Source: Thermanaerothrix solaris | Lineage (GTDB): Bacteria; Chloroflexota; Anaerolineae; Anaerolineales; Anaerolineaceae | Direction: 5' to 3' | NCBI RefSeq assembly: GCF_032334255.1 | Contig: NZ_JAUHMF010000002.1 | Span: 186,001 to 250,000 of the forward strand | DNA: 64,000 bases | Part shown: piece by piece, positions 51,130-59,343 of the stretch | How the letters are laid out: each line of letters begins with the position of its first letter | Position numbering within the stretch: position 1 is the stretch's first letter | Notes under the pieces: generated by a model | What the model was told of the DNA's origin: nothing | The model's input: the letters and a program-made list of their open reading frames with translations, nothing else | Databases searched by the model: none | Program-made: the position numbers and the translations under genes

Positions 51130-51921
51130 TCAGTCCTCGTGCCTGGGCCCATCCTCCTCGCTCTCGGGGGTGGGCGTCCAGGTTTCAGCAGGGGTGGCGT
51201 TTTCATGATAACCCTCGGCTAACTGGGTCACCAGTGCCAGGAAAAACGCCACCGTGCGCATAATTTGGGCTGGCTGGGCCTGATAGGGTTCACGTTCCGA
51301 AGCCTCCCCCAGCCGCCGCACCACCCGCAGGTGCGGATGGAGTTCGAACTGCGCCGCCGCCACCCCCAGCCGCTGCCAGGCAAAACGGGTGATTGTTTCC
51401 TGCCCCTGGCGCCCGTTGGCGGTGAAGGTGCGGTCCACGTCCACCACCGAGAGCCATGGCCCGTTGGGGCGGAACCCGAACTGATGCAAGAGGGAGAGGA
51501 TGCGGCCGCGCTCGGCCGGGCAACTCTGGCCGTGCAAGGTGCCCAACGCCAGCCCGAAATCGCGGTAGGCCGCACAGCCATGCAGATCCACGATGAAGCG
51601 TATCTGGTAGCGGCGCACAATCTGGCGCAGGGCGCGCTTGTAAGGGGTCTCGGGGTAAAAACCGGGGTCGGGGTCGGCCAGGCGATAGGTGAAGAGAGCG
51701 TGCGCGCCGCTCAATTCAGCCACCAGGCGCGCCAGAGCAGCGGTGTAATCCTCTTCGTCTTTCAGCCGCCCCTCCCGCATATGGGCGGCGCCGTGTGGCG
51801 CAGAGAGCAAAATCGGCAATCGCCCCGGCTGGTAGCGAAAATAGCGCTCCCCCGGCGCCGGTGGGGTTTTGTAGGCAACGTCACTCTCTAGCGCCACCAG
51901 GCGCTCTAACCACGCGTCCAT
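51130..51921 (-). CDS. N-formylglutamate amidohydrolase-like protein
   Basis: The 263-residue protein has the family pattern LLSAPHGAAHMREG near the start, DEEDYTAALARLVAEL, and RFIVDLHGCAAYRDFGLALGT with the metal-binding D and H. These belong to the zinc-dependent FGase/HutG-type fold. The true substrate is unknown, since no histidine-degradation genes are present. It lies 8 bases after the ABM-type gene and shares its promoter. The tail is acidic. Confidence 0.7.
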   Translation of the reverse strand: MDAWLERLVALESDVAYKTPPAPGERYFRYQPGRLPILLSAPHGAAHMREGRLKDEEDYTAALARLVAELSGAHALFTYRLADPDPGFYPETPYKRALRQIVRRYQIRFIVDLHGCAAYRDFGLALGTLHGQSCPAERGRILSLLHQFGFRPNGPWLSVVDVDRTFTANGRQGQETITRFAWQRLGVAAAQFELHPHLRVVRRLGEASEREPYQAQPAQIMRTVAFFLALVTQLAEGYHENATPAETWTPTPESEEDGPRHED

Positions 51922-51928
51922 GAGCCCC

Positions 51929-52222
51929 CTAGATGCGGCTGAAGCGTTCGCTCACGCGGTAGCCGCGGCGCGTCGGTGTGCTCCCCGCGGCGCAAAAGAG
52001 TTGAACGCAGTTATCGGTCTCTTTTTTAGCCTCGGCTTCTTTATAGGCTTCATAAGATGTCCAGAACGAGATGATCTGCCATTGCATGGGGTCATCTACC
52101 GACTGCACCAGCACCGAGTGCAGCAGATCCTTGGGGGGGTGACGCACGGCCTCGGCAAACGCCTTTTGGAGGGTGCTCCAGTTCTCGCGGGAGACATATC
52201 CCATCAATACCGTGACAAACAT
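51929..52222 (-). CDS. Antibiotic biosynthesis monooxygenase (ABM)-like protein
   Basis: The ATG at 52222 is preceded by AGGAGGTC. The 97-residue product (MFVTVLMGYVSRENWSTLQK) has the ferredoxin-like ABM fold pattern, including SVDDPMQWQIISFWTSYEAYKEAE. Family members act as haem-degrading or quinol monooxygenases, or as stress proteins of unknown role. It starts a two-gene operon with the amidohydrolase and has a palindromic operator over its promoter. Confidence 0.7.
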   Translation of the reverse strand: MFVTVLMGYVSRENWSTLQKAFAEAVRHPPKDLLHSVLVQSVDDPMQWQIISFWTSYEAYKEAEAKKETDNCVQLFCAAGSTPTRRGYRVSERFSRI

Positions 52223-52269
52223 GGTGACCTCCTGGGCCAGCCCCACCCGCAGGGTGCGTGCCCATTTTC

Positions 52270-52300
52270 ATTATACAAAATTTGTCCAGACCAGACAAAT
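52270..52300 (-). promoter_or_regulatory. Promoter with palindromic operator for the ABM/amidohydrolase operon
   Basis: On the minus strand TTGTCT (52298-52293), a 17-base spacer and TATAAT (52275-52270). An inverted repeat ATTTGTC-N7-GACAAAT (52280-52300) covers the -35 and half of the spacer, a typical position for a repressor site. No regulator gene is adjacent. Confidence 0.6.
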
Positions 52301-52468
52301 CTGCCCTGGAAGCGCACTCAGGGCGGGTTTGAAATTGCTCCCACAATAACGTTTTTCAATGTTATGATAAAATTGTTTATACAACTGTTATGCCCAGGTT
52401 GCTGCCTCGCAGGTGGGTGGGCACATTTTAATCCCCAGGGGGATTTCCCCGAGAAAGTGAGATATTCG

Positions 52469-53257
52469 ATGAATCCACGACGGTTATTTTGGGGCGGTAT
52501 TTTGCTCCTGCTGGGGGTCTTGCTGTTGCTGGAAAACCTCGGCCTACTGCCCTTCAGCGCCTGGGCGCTCTTCTGGCCGCTGGCGCTGATCCTGTTCGGG
52601 GCGTGGCTCCTTTTGCGCCCTCGCCCGAGACACGCCACCCAGGCCCGCGAAATCACCATTCCGTTAGACGACGCACGGGAAGCCCACCTGCGCCTGGATC
52701 ACGGCGCAGGGCGGCTCACCCTGGGCGCGCTGGAGGGCGAGCGGACGCTCTTCTTGCGCGGTGTTTGCGGTGGGGTCACGCCGGAGGTGCGCCGCGAAGG
52801 TGAACGCCTGGAGGTGCACCTGCACCTGGAAGCCGATGCGATGCTCCTGCCCTGGGTAGAAGGGGGGGAGGGGTACCGCTGGGCGTTGGAGGTCACCCCA
52901 AACCTGCCGCTCGATCTGGAATGCCACCTCGGCGCCAATCAAACCCACCTCGACCTGAGCCGTTTGCAGGTGCGCCGCCTGGAATTAGAAACCGGCGCCA
53001 GCGAGACCACGGTGGTGCTGCCGGCGCAAGGTCAGGGCAGTGCCGTGCTCAAGAGCGGGGCAGCGGCGCTCAAAATCCAGGTGCCTGAGACCATGGCCCT
53101 CCGCATTCAGGTGCAAAGCGGCCTGGCCGGGGTTAAGATTGATCCTCAGCGCTTCCCTTTCAACGGCCAGGTATATGAGTCACCGGATTACGCCAACGCT
53201 CCCCACCGCTTTGACCTGCGCCTGGAAACCGGCCTGGGTTCGGTCGAAATCTTTTAG
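52469..53257 (+). CDS. LiaF/DUF5668-like membrane protein
   Basis: The start at 52469 (MNPRRLFWGGILLLLGVLLLLE) is chosen over a longer frame because the first residues form the membrane region. The 262-residue protein has two N-terminal helices (to about residue 50, ending ILFGAWLLLRPRPR) and a soluble beta-rich domain with repeating LxLxxGAGxLxLG-type strands, as in LiaF and cell-wall-stress response proteins. It may sense envelope stress. Two related genes follow. Confidence 0.75.
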   Translation: MNPRRLFWGGILLLLGVLLLLENLGLLPFSAWALFWPLALILFGAWLLLRPRPRHATQAREITIPLDDAREAHLRLDHGAGRLTLGALEGERTLFLRGVCGGVTPEVRREGERLEVHLHLEADAMLLPWVEGGEGYRWALEVTPNLPLDLECHLGANQTHLDLSRLQVRRLELETGASETTVVLPAQGQGSAVLKSGAAALKIQVPETMALRIQVQSGLAGVKIDPQRFPFNGQVYESPDYANAPHRFDLRLETGLGSVEIF

Positions 53258-53313
53258 CCCTTTTTGCGTAGATATAAGGGAATGACCCCATCTTTTTGGA
53301 ATTGGAGGAAGGG

Positions 53314-53958
53314 ATGTCTGAATCACGTTGGCGGCTAATCGGCGGGATCGGGTTGATCCTGGCCGGCCTGCTGGCCCTGGCGAGCCTGTGGTTTGAGGTG
53401 CCCCTGGCCGGGCTTTTCTGGGGCTTATTGCTCACCCTGGGCGGAGTGGCCTTCTTGGGTGTGATGCTCTCACGGCGTGAGGCGTGGTGGGCGGCGTTTC
53501 CGGCGTTCCCGCTCTTGGGAATCGGGGCCCTGGTCTTGCTGGGCAGTCTGGCCCCGCAAGTCACGCGTTACCTGGGCGGTGTTCTGGTGCTGGGGAGCAT
53601 CGGCGTAGGCTTTTTGGTGGTCTACCTGCAACGGCGCGAGTTCTGGTGGGCGCTCATCCCTGCCGGTACCATGTTTACCCTGGCCGTGGTCTCCCTGGCC
53701 GATTCGGTGCTCCCCGCCGATAGTGGCGGGTGGATCTTCTTGGCCGGGCTGGGGCTGACCTTTTTGGCGCTATATCTCCTGCCCGGCCCCGGGGGCACGC
53801 GCATGACCTGGCCGCTCTATCCGGCGGTGATTCTGTTGGTGTTTGCGGGGTTGCTCTTCTTGGGCGCTACCGCGCTGGGACGTTACTTCTGGCCAGCGGC
53901 GCTGATCTTGATCGGGTTGTTCCTGGTCTATCGTGCCCTGCGCCCGCGACGGGTTTAA
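53314..53958 (+). CDS. Polytopic membrane protein
   Basis: The ATG at 53314 follows GGAGGAAGGG. The 214-residue protein has about six to seven hydrophobic helices with no soluble domain and short charged loops (RREAWWAAFP, QRREFWWALIP), two halves that look internally repeated. It lies between the two LiaF-like genes with gaps of 56 and 13 bases, so it is part of their operon and probably of the same envelope complex. Function unknown. Confidence 0.65.
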   Translation: MSESRWRLIGGIGLILAGLLALASLWFEVPLAGLFWGLLLTLGGVAFLGVMLSRREAWWAAFPAFPLLGIGALVLLGSLAPQVTRYLGGVLVLGSIGVGFLVVYLQRREFWWALIPAGTMFTLAVVSLADSVLPADSGGWIFLAGLGLTFLALYLLPGPGGTRMTWPLYPAVILLVFAGLLFLGATALGRYFWPAALILIGLFLVYRALRPRRV

Positions 53959-53971
53959 GGGAGGATAAGCG

Positions 53972-55027
53972 ATGGACGCAAAACGCCCAAGTCTGTTTTT
54001 CCCGTTATTGCTGATCGCCATTGGCGTGATCTTTCTGCTCAACAACCTGGGGGTGATCCACGTTAACGGCGTGGAGATCTTCCTGCGCTACTGGCCGCTG
54101 TTGTTCATCATCGGCGGCCTGGATCACATCTACCAGGGCAAGGGCTGGACCTGGGGGGTGTTCTCCATCCTTTTAGGTGGGATCTTTTTGCTGGCCAACC
54201 TGGGCTACCTGCCCCTGGGAGGCTGGGAGTTGTTCTTGCGCCTGTGGCCGATTTTCTTGATCGCGCTGGGGCTGGACCTGGTGCTGCGTGAACGGCCGGC
54301 CTGGGCGTCAGCCTTGGCGCTTTTCATTACCTTGGGATTGGTGGTTGGAATCACCTGGTTTGCCGTGGGGCAGGTGCGCCGTCCGGTCCAGGCTCAATCC
54401 CTCACCTATGCCTTGCCAGCGGGGGTGCGCACGGCAGACGTGACGATCGAACAGCCCCTGGGGCAGTTGGAGATCGTCGGGGCTACCCGTGGCCGCAACT
54501 TGGTGGAAGGTGAGATCACCCTGCCGCGGGCGCTGACGCTGACCGAGGACGTCCAAACGCGCGGGAGTGTGGTTCAGGTGCGTCTGGGCGCCGAGGGTTC
54601 CTCGGTGGTCTTCCCGTGGAGCCTGGGGCCGAGTCAGTCGCAGTGGCGGTTGCGTTTCAACCCTCAGGTGGAGCTGGTGCTCAACCTTAAGAGCGGCCTG
54701 GGTAGTCAGGTGCTGGATCTGCGCGAGGTGCGGGTGCGGCAATTGACCAGCGAGGTCGCCTTGGGCAGTTTGACCGTCACCCTACCTGCGACGGGTGATC
54801 TGCAGGCCAACCTGCGTAACCCCATCGGCTTTACCACGCTCTATGTGCCGCGTCAGGCGCGGCTGGAATTGCGCATTGACCGGGCGTTAGCGACGCTGAG
54901 CCTACCCCCCGATGTAACCTGTACGGACCAGGTGTGCTACACGCCTGGCACCACCGCCGCCAACGCCGACCTGCGTCTGAGTCTTGAGCAACCCATGGGC
55001 GGGGTGCAGGTGGAATATCTCCCCTGA
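53972..55027 (+). CDS. LiaF/DUF5668-like membrane protein
   Basis: The 351-residue protein has four N-terminal helices arranged as two copies of a LLLIAIGVIFLLNNLGV / LLGGIFLLANLGYL unit typical of DUF5668 (LiaI/LiaF toast-rack-type) proteins, then a beta-rich soluble part ending GGVQVEYLP. Repeats such as LGQLEIVGATRG and GLGSQVLDLREV resemble the beta-solenoid of DUF4097/LiaF tails. GGAGG precedes the start. It forms an operon with the two genes before it and perhaps the SIMPL lipoprotein after it. Confidence 0.75.
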   Translation: MDAKRPSLFFPLLLIAIGVIFLLNNLGVIHVNGVEIFLRYWPLLFIIGGLDHIYQGKGWTWGVFSILLGGIFLLANLGYLPLGGWELFLRLWPIFLIALGLDLVLRERPAWASALALFITLGLVVGITWFAVGQVRRPVQAQSLTYALPAGVRTADVTIEQPLGQLEIVGATRGRNLVEGEITLPRALTLTEDVQTRGSVVQVRLGAEGSSVVFPWSLGPSQSQWRLRFNPQVELVLNLKSGLGSQVLDLREVRVRQLTSEVALGSLTVTLPATGDLQANLRNPIGFTTLYVPRQARLELRIDRALATLSLPPDVTCTDQVCYTPGTTAANADLRLSLEQPMGGVQVEYLP

Positions 55028-55110
55028 CCGGCTGGAACTTTCTGGCGCGCAGGGCGTCTTTAAAGTGCTTGAAAAAAATCACCTTATCTTAGCCTCACAA
55101 GGAGGAGATC

Positions 55111-55827
55111 ATGAAGAAACCGTTATGGTTTGCCCTGCTCGCATTGGCCATGGTGGGCTTGCTGGCTGGCTGTATTCAGGTGCCGGCGGCTTCAACGCCG
55201 GAACAATTGCGCACGCTTAATGTTGGGGGCAACGGCAAAGTTTATGTCGTGCCGGATCTGGCTTATATTTACGTTGGGGTGCGCACCGAGGCAGAAGACG
55301 TGGCTTCGGCGTTGAGTAAAAACAACGAGCAGGCCCAGGCGATTGTCAACCTGCTCAAGGAACGCGGTGTGGCTGAAAAGGACATCCAGACCAGTGCCTT
55401 CAACGTCTACCCCCAGCAAAATATTGGTCCGGATGGCGAGGTGCTGGGCACCAAGTTTGTCGTAGAGAACACTGTGTTCATTACCGCGCGCGACCTGAGC
55501 CAATTGGGCAGCTTGCTGGATGCGGTGGTGCGCGTTGGGGCCAATACCATCTACGGTATCTCGTTCGATGTCGCCGATCGGGCTAAAGCCGAGGCCGAGG
55601 CCCGTCGCCTGGCGGTGGAAGATGCCAAAGCCCGCGCGCAGGAACTGGCGGCGGCGGTGGGGGTGACCCTGGGCGAGGTGCAGAACGTGAGCGTCTACTC
55701 CTCGGGTAGCCCCATCCCGGTATACGAAGCCAAGGGCATGGGGATTGGCGGTGGGGGTAACGCGCCGATCGCCGCGGGGCAACTGGTGATCAGCGCCGAT
55801 GCCAATATCACCTACCTCATCCGCTAG
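55111..55827 (+). CDS. SIMPL (DUF541) domain lipoprotein
   Basis: The 238-residue protein has a lipoprotein signal ending GLLAGC and the SIMPL fold pattern: LNVGGNGKVYVVPDLAYIYVGV, then ALSKNNEQAQAIVNLLKERGV, IQTSAFNVYPQQ, and AVEDAKARAQELAAAVGVTLGEV. SIMPL proteins are periplasmic or surface proteins of unclear role, some linked to oxidative stress. A strong ribosome site (AGGAGG) precedes the start. A terminator copy follows. Confidence 0.88.
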   Translation: MKKPLWFALLALAMVGLLAGCIQVPAASTPEQLRTLNVGGNGKVYVVPDLAYIYVGVRTEAEDVASALSKNNEQAQAIVNLLKERGVAEKDIQTSAFNVYPQQNIGPDGEVLGTKFVVENTVFITARDLSQLGSLLDAVVRVGANTIYGISFDVADRAKAEAEARRLAVEDAKARAQELAAAVGVTLGEVQNVSVYSSGSPIPVYEAKGMGIGGGGNAPIAAGQLVISADANITYLIR

Positions 55828-55852
55828 CCCTCACCTTCTAAACGACTGTCTC

Positions 55853-55897
55853 CATAACCCCTGCCCCGGCGCCGTCCACACCGGGGCAGGGGGTTTT
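55853..55897 (+). terminator. Terminator, copy 1 of an identical 45-bp repeat
   Basis: CCCCTGCCCCGG (55858-55869) pairs with CCGGGGCAGGGG (55881-55892), followed by GTTTT. It ends the LiaF/SIMPL operon. The whole 45-bp unit from CATAACCCC to GGGGGTTTT is repeated base for base at 56672-56716. Confidence 0.9.
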
Positions 55898-55955
55898 AAG
55901 GTTCGCGCCTGGAGCGGCGATTCATGGGTATAATTTCCTTAAGGCACCGTCCATT

Positions 55956-56351
55956 ATGCGCGAAGATACCCGCAACTGGATCGCAATGGCTGAATATGAT
56001 TTGGAAACAGCGCGTTATATGCTGGATTCCGGGCGGTATCTCTATGTCATTTTCCTTTGTCACCTTGCATTGGAAAAATTGCTCAAGGCGCATGTCTGTG
56101 AAGCAACTCAAAGCATGCCACCAAGGACTCATGATCTGATATACCTGGCGCGCTTGGCAAATCTATCATTACCGCCCAATCATCTTGAATTTATCGGAAA
56201 AATTAACGCTGTAAGTATCCTGGCCCGTTATCCGGTGGATTTACACCAATCTTTGCGGGATTACCCACGTCCGGTCGCCGAAGCCTATTATTCCCAAACC
56301 GTTCAGGTTTTTCAATGGCTCAAACAGCATCCGGCCTTAACCACATCCTAA
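55956..56351 (+). CDS. HEPN-domain protein, toxin of a HEPN-MNT pair
   Basis: The 131-residue protein is an all-helical HEPN fold, and its RNase-type motif is R91-YPVDL-H97 (R-x4-6-H). In the related HepT/MntA systems the HEPN protein is an RNase toxin blocked by AMP added by the MNT antitoxin. Base composition is distinctly more AT-rich than the flanking genes. Its last 37 bases overlap the MNT gene. Both genes lie within the two identical terminator copies. Confidence 0.88.
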   Translation: MREDTRNWIAMAEYDLETARYMLDSGRYLYVIFLCHLALEKLLKAHVCEATQSMPPRTHDLIYLARLANLSLPPNHLEFIGKINAVSILARYPVDLHQSLRDYPRPVAEAYYSQTVQVFQWLKQHPALTTS

Positions 56352-56656
56352 CGCGTTACCTCGAAACGCTGAATCAAATGGGGATTCGGGTCGAGCGCGT
56401 TTATCTTTACGGCTCACAGGCGCGGGGTGAGGCCCGTATTGGCAGTGATATTGACCTCATCGTTGTTTCTCCCGATTGGGCCGGTTATTCCCTGCGTGAG
56501 CGTCTCGAAATTCTAGGTGTGGCTGCGGCACGCATCCTGGAGCCGATTCAAGCCCAGGGGTTCACCCCGAACGAGATCGAGCAAGCGCAGGTTCCGCTTT
56601 TCTGGCGCCAAATTCTGCACGACCAGGCGGTTGAAGTTTACCCCCTGGCATCTTGA
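56315..56656 (+). CDS. MNT-type nucleotidyltransferase, antitoxin of the HEPN-MNT pair
   Basis: The 113-residue protein has the minimal nucleotidyltransferase motif YLYGSQARGEARIGSDIDLIV: G33-S34 and D45-x-D47 in the GS-x10-DxD arrangement, which binds Mg-ATP. A third acidic residue is expected further on (EQAQVPLF... region). It would add AMP to the HEPN partner to silence it. It overlaps the HEPN gene by 37 bases and is followed 15 bases later by terminator copy 2. Confidence 0.9.
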   Translation: MAQTASGLNHILTRYLETLNQMGIRVERVYLYGSQARGEARIGSDIDLIVVSPDWAGYSLRERLEILGVAAARILEPIQAQGFTPNEIEQAQVPLFWRQILHDQAVEVYPLAS

Positions 56657-56671
56657 GGTGCACCCGTGGAG

Positions 56672-56716
56672 CATAACCCCTGCCCCGGCGCCGTCCACAC
56701 CGGGGCAGGGGGTTTT
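56672..56716. terminator. Terminator, copy 2 of the 45-bp repeat
   Basis: Identical over 45 bp to 55853-55897. It ends the HEPN-MNT transcript and lies 6 bases beyond the stop of the convergent glpX gene. The two copies are 774 bp apart and enclose exactly the toxin-antitoxin pair. Confidence 0.9.
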
Positions 56717-56722
56717 GGGGTC

Positions 56723-57736
56723 TCAGTAGGGAATGGCGCTGATGCGCGCCAGTTTACTCAGGCGATGGGTGGCGATGATGCGCCGCACCGTGCCGGTCAA
56801 GCCGCGCATGCTTAGGCTCTCGGTGACGGCGCCATCGGGGAAGTACTGCACCCCGCGCAGTAGGTCGCCGTTGGTCACGCCAGTGGCGGCGAAGAAAACA
56901 TCGTCCGAAGCGATCAGGTCATCCAGCGTCAAGACTTTGTCAAAGTCATACCCCAGTTCCTCACAGCGGGCGCGTTCCTCGGGGGTGCGGGCATAAAGTT
57001 TACCCTGCAGGTTGCCCCCGGCGGCGCGCAGAGCGGCGGCAGCGATGACCCCCTCAGGCGTGCCACCGATGCCCATCATCACATCAATGCCCGAGGAGGG
57101 GATGCAGGTCATCAGCGCCCCCGCCACATCCCCATCCGGGATGAGCGAGATGCGCGCGCCGACGCGCCGGATCTCGGCGATAAGCGCGGCATGGCGCGGG
57201 CGATCCAGCACCACCACGGTCAGGTTTTCCACCGGCACGCCCTTGGCTTTGGCAATGCGCCGCAGGTTCTCTTCCACCGGCGCCTCGATATCAATGACGT
57301 CCCGCGCCGCCGGACCGACCGCGATTTTATGCATATACACCGCCGGGCCGGGGTTGAACATCGTCCCGCGCGGCGCCAGCGCCACCACCGAGATGGCGTT
57401 GGGCAAGCCGTGGGCGGTGGGGCGGGTGCCGTCAATCGGATCCACTGCAATATCCACCCGCGGGGGATCGCCGGTGCCCAGGCGTTCGCCATTGTAGAGC
57501 ATGGGGGCTTGATCTTTCTCGCCCTCGCCGATCACGACCACACCGTCCATCTGGATGGTGTTGAGCATCAGGCGCATGGCATCCACGGCGGCGCGGTCGG
57601 CGGCTTCTTTATCGCCGCGACCCACGAAGCGCCCGGCAGCCAGCGCTGCGGCTTCGGTCACCCGCACCAGTTCCAAGGCCAGGTTGCGCGTCGGTCGGGT
57701 ATCTCCGATCTCGCTGTGTAAGGGGATTTGGCTCAT
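56723..57736 (-). CDS. glpX: Fructose-1,6-bisphosphatase, class II
   Basis: The 337-residue protein has class II FBPase motifs: GRGDKEAADRAAVDAMR, VIGEGEKDQAPMLYNGE, AVDPIDGTRPTAHGLPNAISVVAL, and SLIPDGDVAGALMTCIP. The acidic and DPIDGT residues bind magnesium. It makes fructose-6-phosphate for gluconeogenesis or the Calvin cycle. It is the last of a group transcribed toward it (cdsA, 30 bases before). Confidence 0.95.
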   Translation of the reverse strand: MSQIPLHSEIGDTRPTRNLALELVRVTEAAALAAGRFVGRGDKEAADRAAVDAMRLMLNTIQMDGVVVIGEGEKDQAPMLYNGERLGTGDPPRVDIAVDPIDGTRPTAHGLPNAISVVALAPRGTMFNPGPAVYMHKIAVGPAARDVIDIEAPVEENLRRIAKAKGVPVENLTVVVLDRPRHAALIAEIRRVGARISLIPDGDVAGALMTCIPSSGIDVMMGIGGTPEGVIAAAALRAAGGNLQGKLYARTPEERARCEELGYDFDKVLTLDDLIASDDVFFAATGVTNGDLLRGVQYFPDGAVTESLSMRGLTGTVRRIIATHRLSKLARISAIPY

Positions 57737-57766
57737 CGCGTTCCTCCGCTAAATGGGAAGTTGGGG

Positions 57767-58609
57767 TTATACGGATAACCACAAGCCGGTGATCAGGTAA
57801 TACCCGATCACGGCGGCCCAAATCCACGAATCAATGCGATCGAGCACCCCCCCATGCCCCGGCAGAAGATGGCTGGCTTCCTTGACGCCGAACTGGCGCT
57901 TGAACATGCTTTCCCCCAGGTCGCCCAAGGGCGCAAACACCCCGATCATCACCCCCAGCACCAGCCCCTGCGAAAGGTGTAATTCGGGGTAGCGCAGGCG
58001 CCACAGCCAGGCCAGGAGCAGCCCGCTCAAAATGGCAAACACCACCCCTGCCAGGTAGCCCTCCCAGGTCTTGTTGGGGCTGATGGCGGGGGCAAGTTTG
58101 TGTTGGCCGAAGCGCCGTCCGATGAGGAACGCCGCCGAGTCGGCAATCCCGATGATGGGGATGACCAGGAGCAACCACCATAAGCCCTGGGGTAGGGCGC
58201 GCAGCGAGATGAGGTAACTGCCCAGCCAGCCGATATACAGCAACCCCCCCAGGGTGATGGCGAAATCAACGCCCTGGGCGGTGCGCGTGGCGGCCATTGC
58301 CCCCATGTGCGCCAGCATGGTCACCAGGATCAATGCCGAGAGGATGAGGTGGCTGTGATCGAACCCCCAGGCGGCGCGGCTGAGGACGAGGATGGCCACG
58401 CCCGGCAGGAGCACGCCGGCCAGGGGGGCGAACCCGCCGCGGCGAAAGATGCGCCAGTATTCCCAGGCTGCCACCACCAGGATCAGCGTAATGAAGGCAG
58501 CATACGCCCAGCCGCCCAGCACGGCAAAGGTCACGCCAACGGGGATCAGGACGATGATGACCAGGAGGCGCTGGGCGAGCATGCCATCAGACCTCGGTGC
58601 AGCATTCAT
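57767..58609 (-). CDS. cdsA: Phosphatidate cytidylyltransferase
   Basis: The 280-residue integral membrane protein has about eight helices and the CDS signature in LGDLGESMFKRQFGVKEASHLLPGHGGVLDRIDS. It makes CDP-diacylglycerol for phospholipid synthesis. Its start overlaps uppS by 23 bases. The order frr-uppS-cdsA is widespread in bacteria and supports the calls. Confidence 0.95.
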   Translation of the reverse strand: MNAAPRSDGMLAQRLLVIIVLIPVGVTFAVLGGWAYAAFITLILVVAAWEYWRIFRRGGFAPLAGVLLPGVAILVLSRAAWGFDHSHLILSALILVTMLAHMGAMAATRTAQGVDFAITLGGLLYIGWLGSYLISLRALPQGLWWLLLVIPIIGIADSAAFLIGRRFGQHKLAPAISPNKTWEGYLAGVVFAILSGLLLAWLWRLRYPELHLSQGLVLGVMIGVFAPLGDLGESMFKRQFGVKEASHLLPGHGGVLDRIDSWIWAAVIGYYLITGLWLSV

Positions 58610-59339
58610 TCGGTGAAAGGCGCCCGAAACGACGTTCGCGGCGGCTGTAATCCATCAGGGCTTTGAGCAGTTCCTCACGGTCAAAATCTGGCCACAGGGT
58701 GGGGGTAACGTACCATTCCGCGTAGGCGGCCTGCCAGATCAGGAAGTTGCTGATGCGCATCTCGCCCGAGGTGCGGATGATCAGGTCGGGATCGGGGATG
58801 CCGGCGGTGAAAAGGTAGCGGCTGACCAGTTCATCAGTGACCTCTTCCGGCTTGACGCCATCCTGGATCATCTTGCGGATGGCGCAGACGATCTCATCGC
58901 GCCCGCCGTAGTTCCAGGCGATGTTAAGGATGAGACGGTCGTTGTGTTTGGTCAACTCCACCGCGTATTTGACCTTCTCGACCAGGGTGGGGTTGAGGCG
59001 CTCCAGGCGGCCAATGTGTTGCAGGCGCACCCCCTCGCGGTGGAGTTCATCCAGTTCTTTATCAATCACCTCTTCGAGGATGGCCATCAGCCCGTTGACC
59101 TCTTCCTGCGGGCGGCCCCAGTTCTCGGTGGAAAAGGCGTAGATGGTCAGGTACTTGATGTTAAATTCGACGCAGGCCCGGATGATGCGGCGCAGATTTT
59201 CGGTGCCGGCGCGATGGCCGGCCAGGCGGGGCAAGCCGCGCTGACGTGCCCAGCGTCCGTTACCGTCCATGATAATGGCGATGTGGGTGGGAACTTTGGT
59301 CAGTTCTGCAACCGTAGCCGGGGCGGGGGTGGCGGTCAT
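58587..59339 (-). CDS. uppS: Isoprenyl (undecaprenyl) diphosphate synthase
   Basis: The start at 59339 (MTATPAPATVAELTKVPTHI) leaves a 4-base gap to frr; the longer frame runs into that gene. The 250-residue protein has the cis-prenyltransferase motifs HIAIIMDGNGRWARQRGLPRLAGHRAG and LTIYAFSTENWGRPQEEVNGLM, then TSGEMRISNFLIWQAAYAEWYVTPTLWPDF. It makes the lipid carrier for cell wall synthesis. Confidence 0.95.
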   Translation of the reverse strand: MTATPAPATVAELTKVPTHIAIIMDGNGRWARQRGLPRLAGHRAGTENLRRIIRACVEFNIKYLTIYAFSTENWGRPQEEVNGLMAILEEVIDKELDELHREGVRLQHIGRLERLNPTLVEKVKYAVELTKHNDRLILNIAWNYGGRDEIVCAIRKMIQDGVKPEEVTDELVSRYLFTAGIPDPDLIIRTSGEMRISNFLIWQAAYAEWYVTPTLWPDFDREELLKALMDYSRRERRFGRLSPNECCTEV

Positions 59340-59343
59340 AGGC

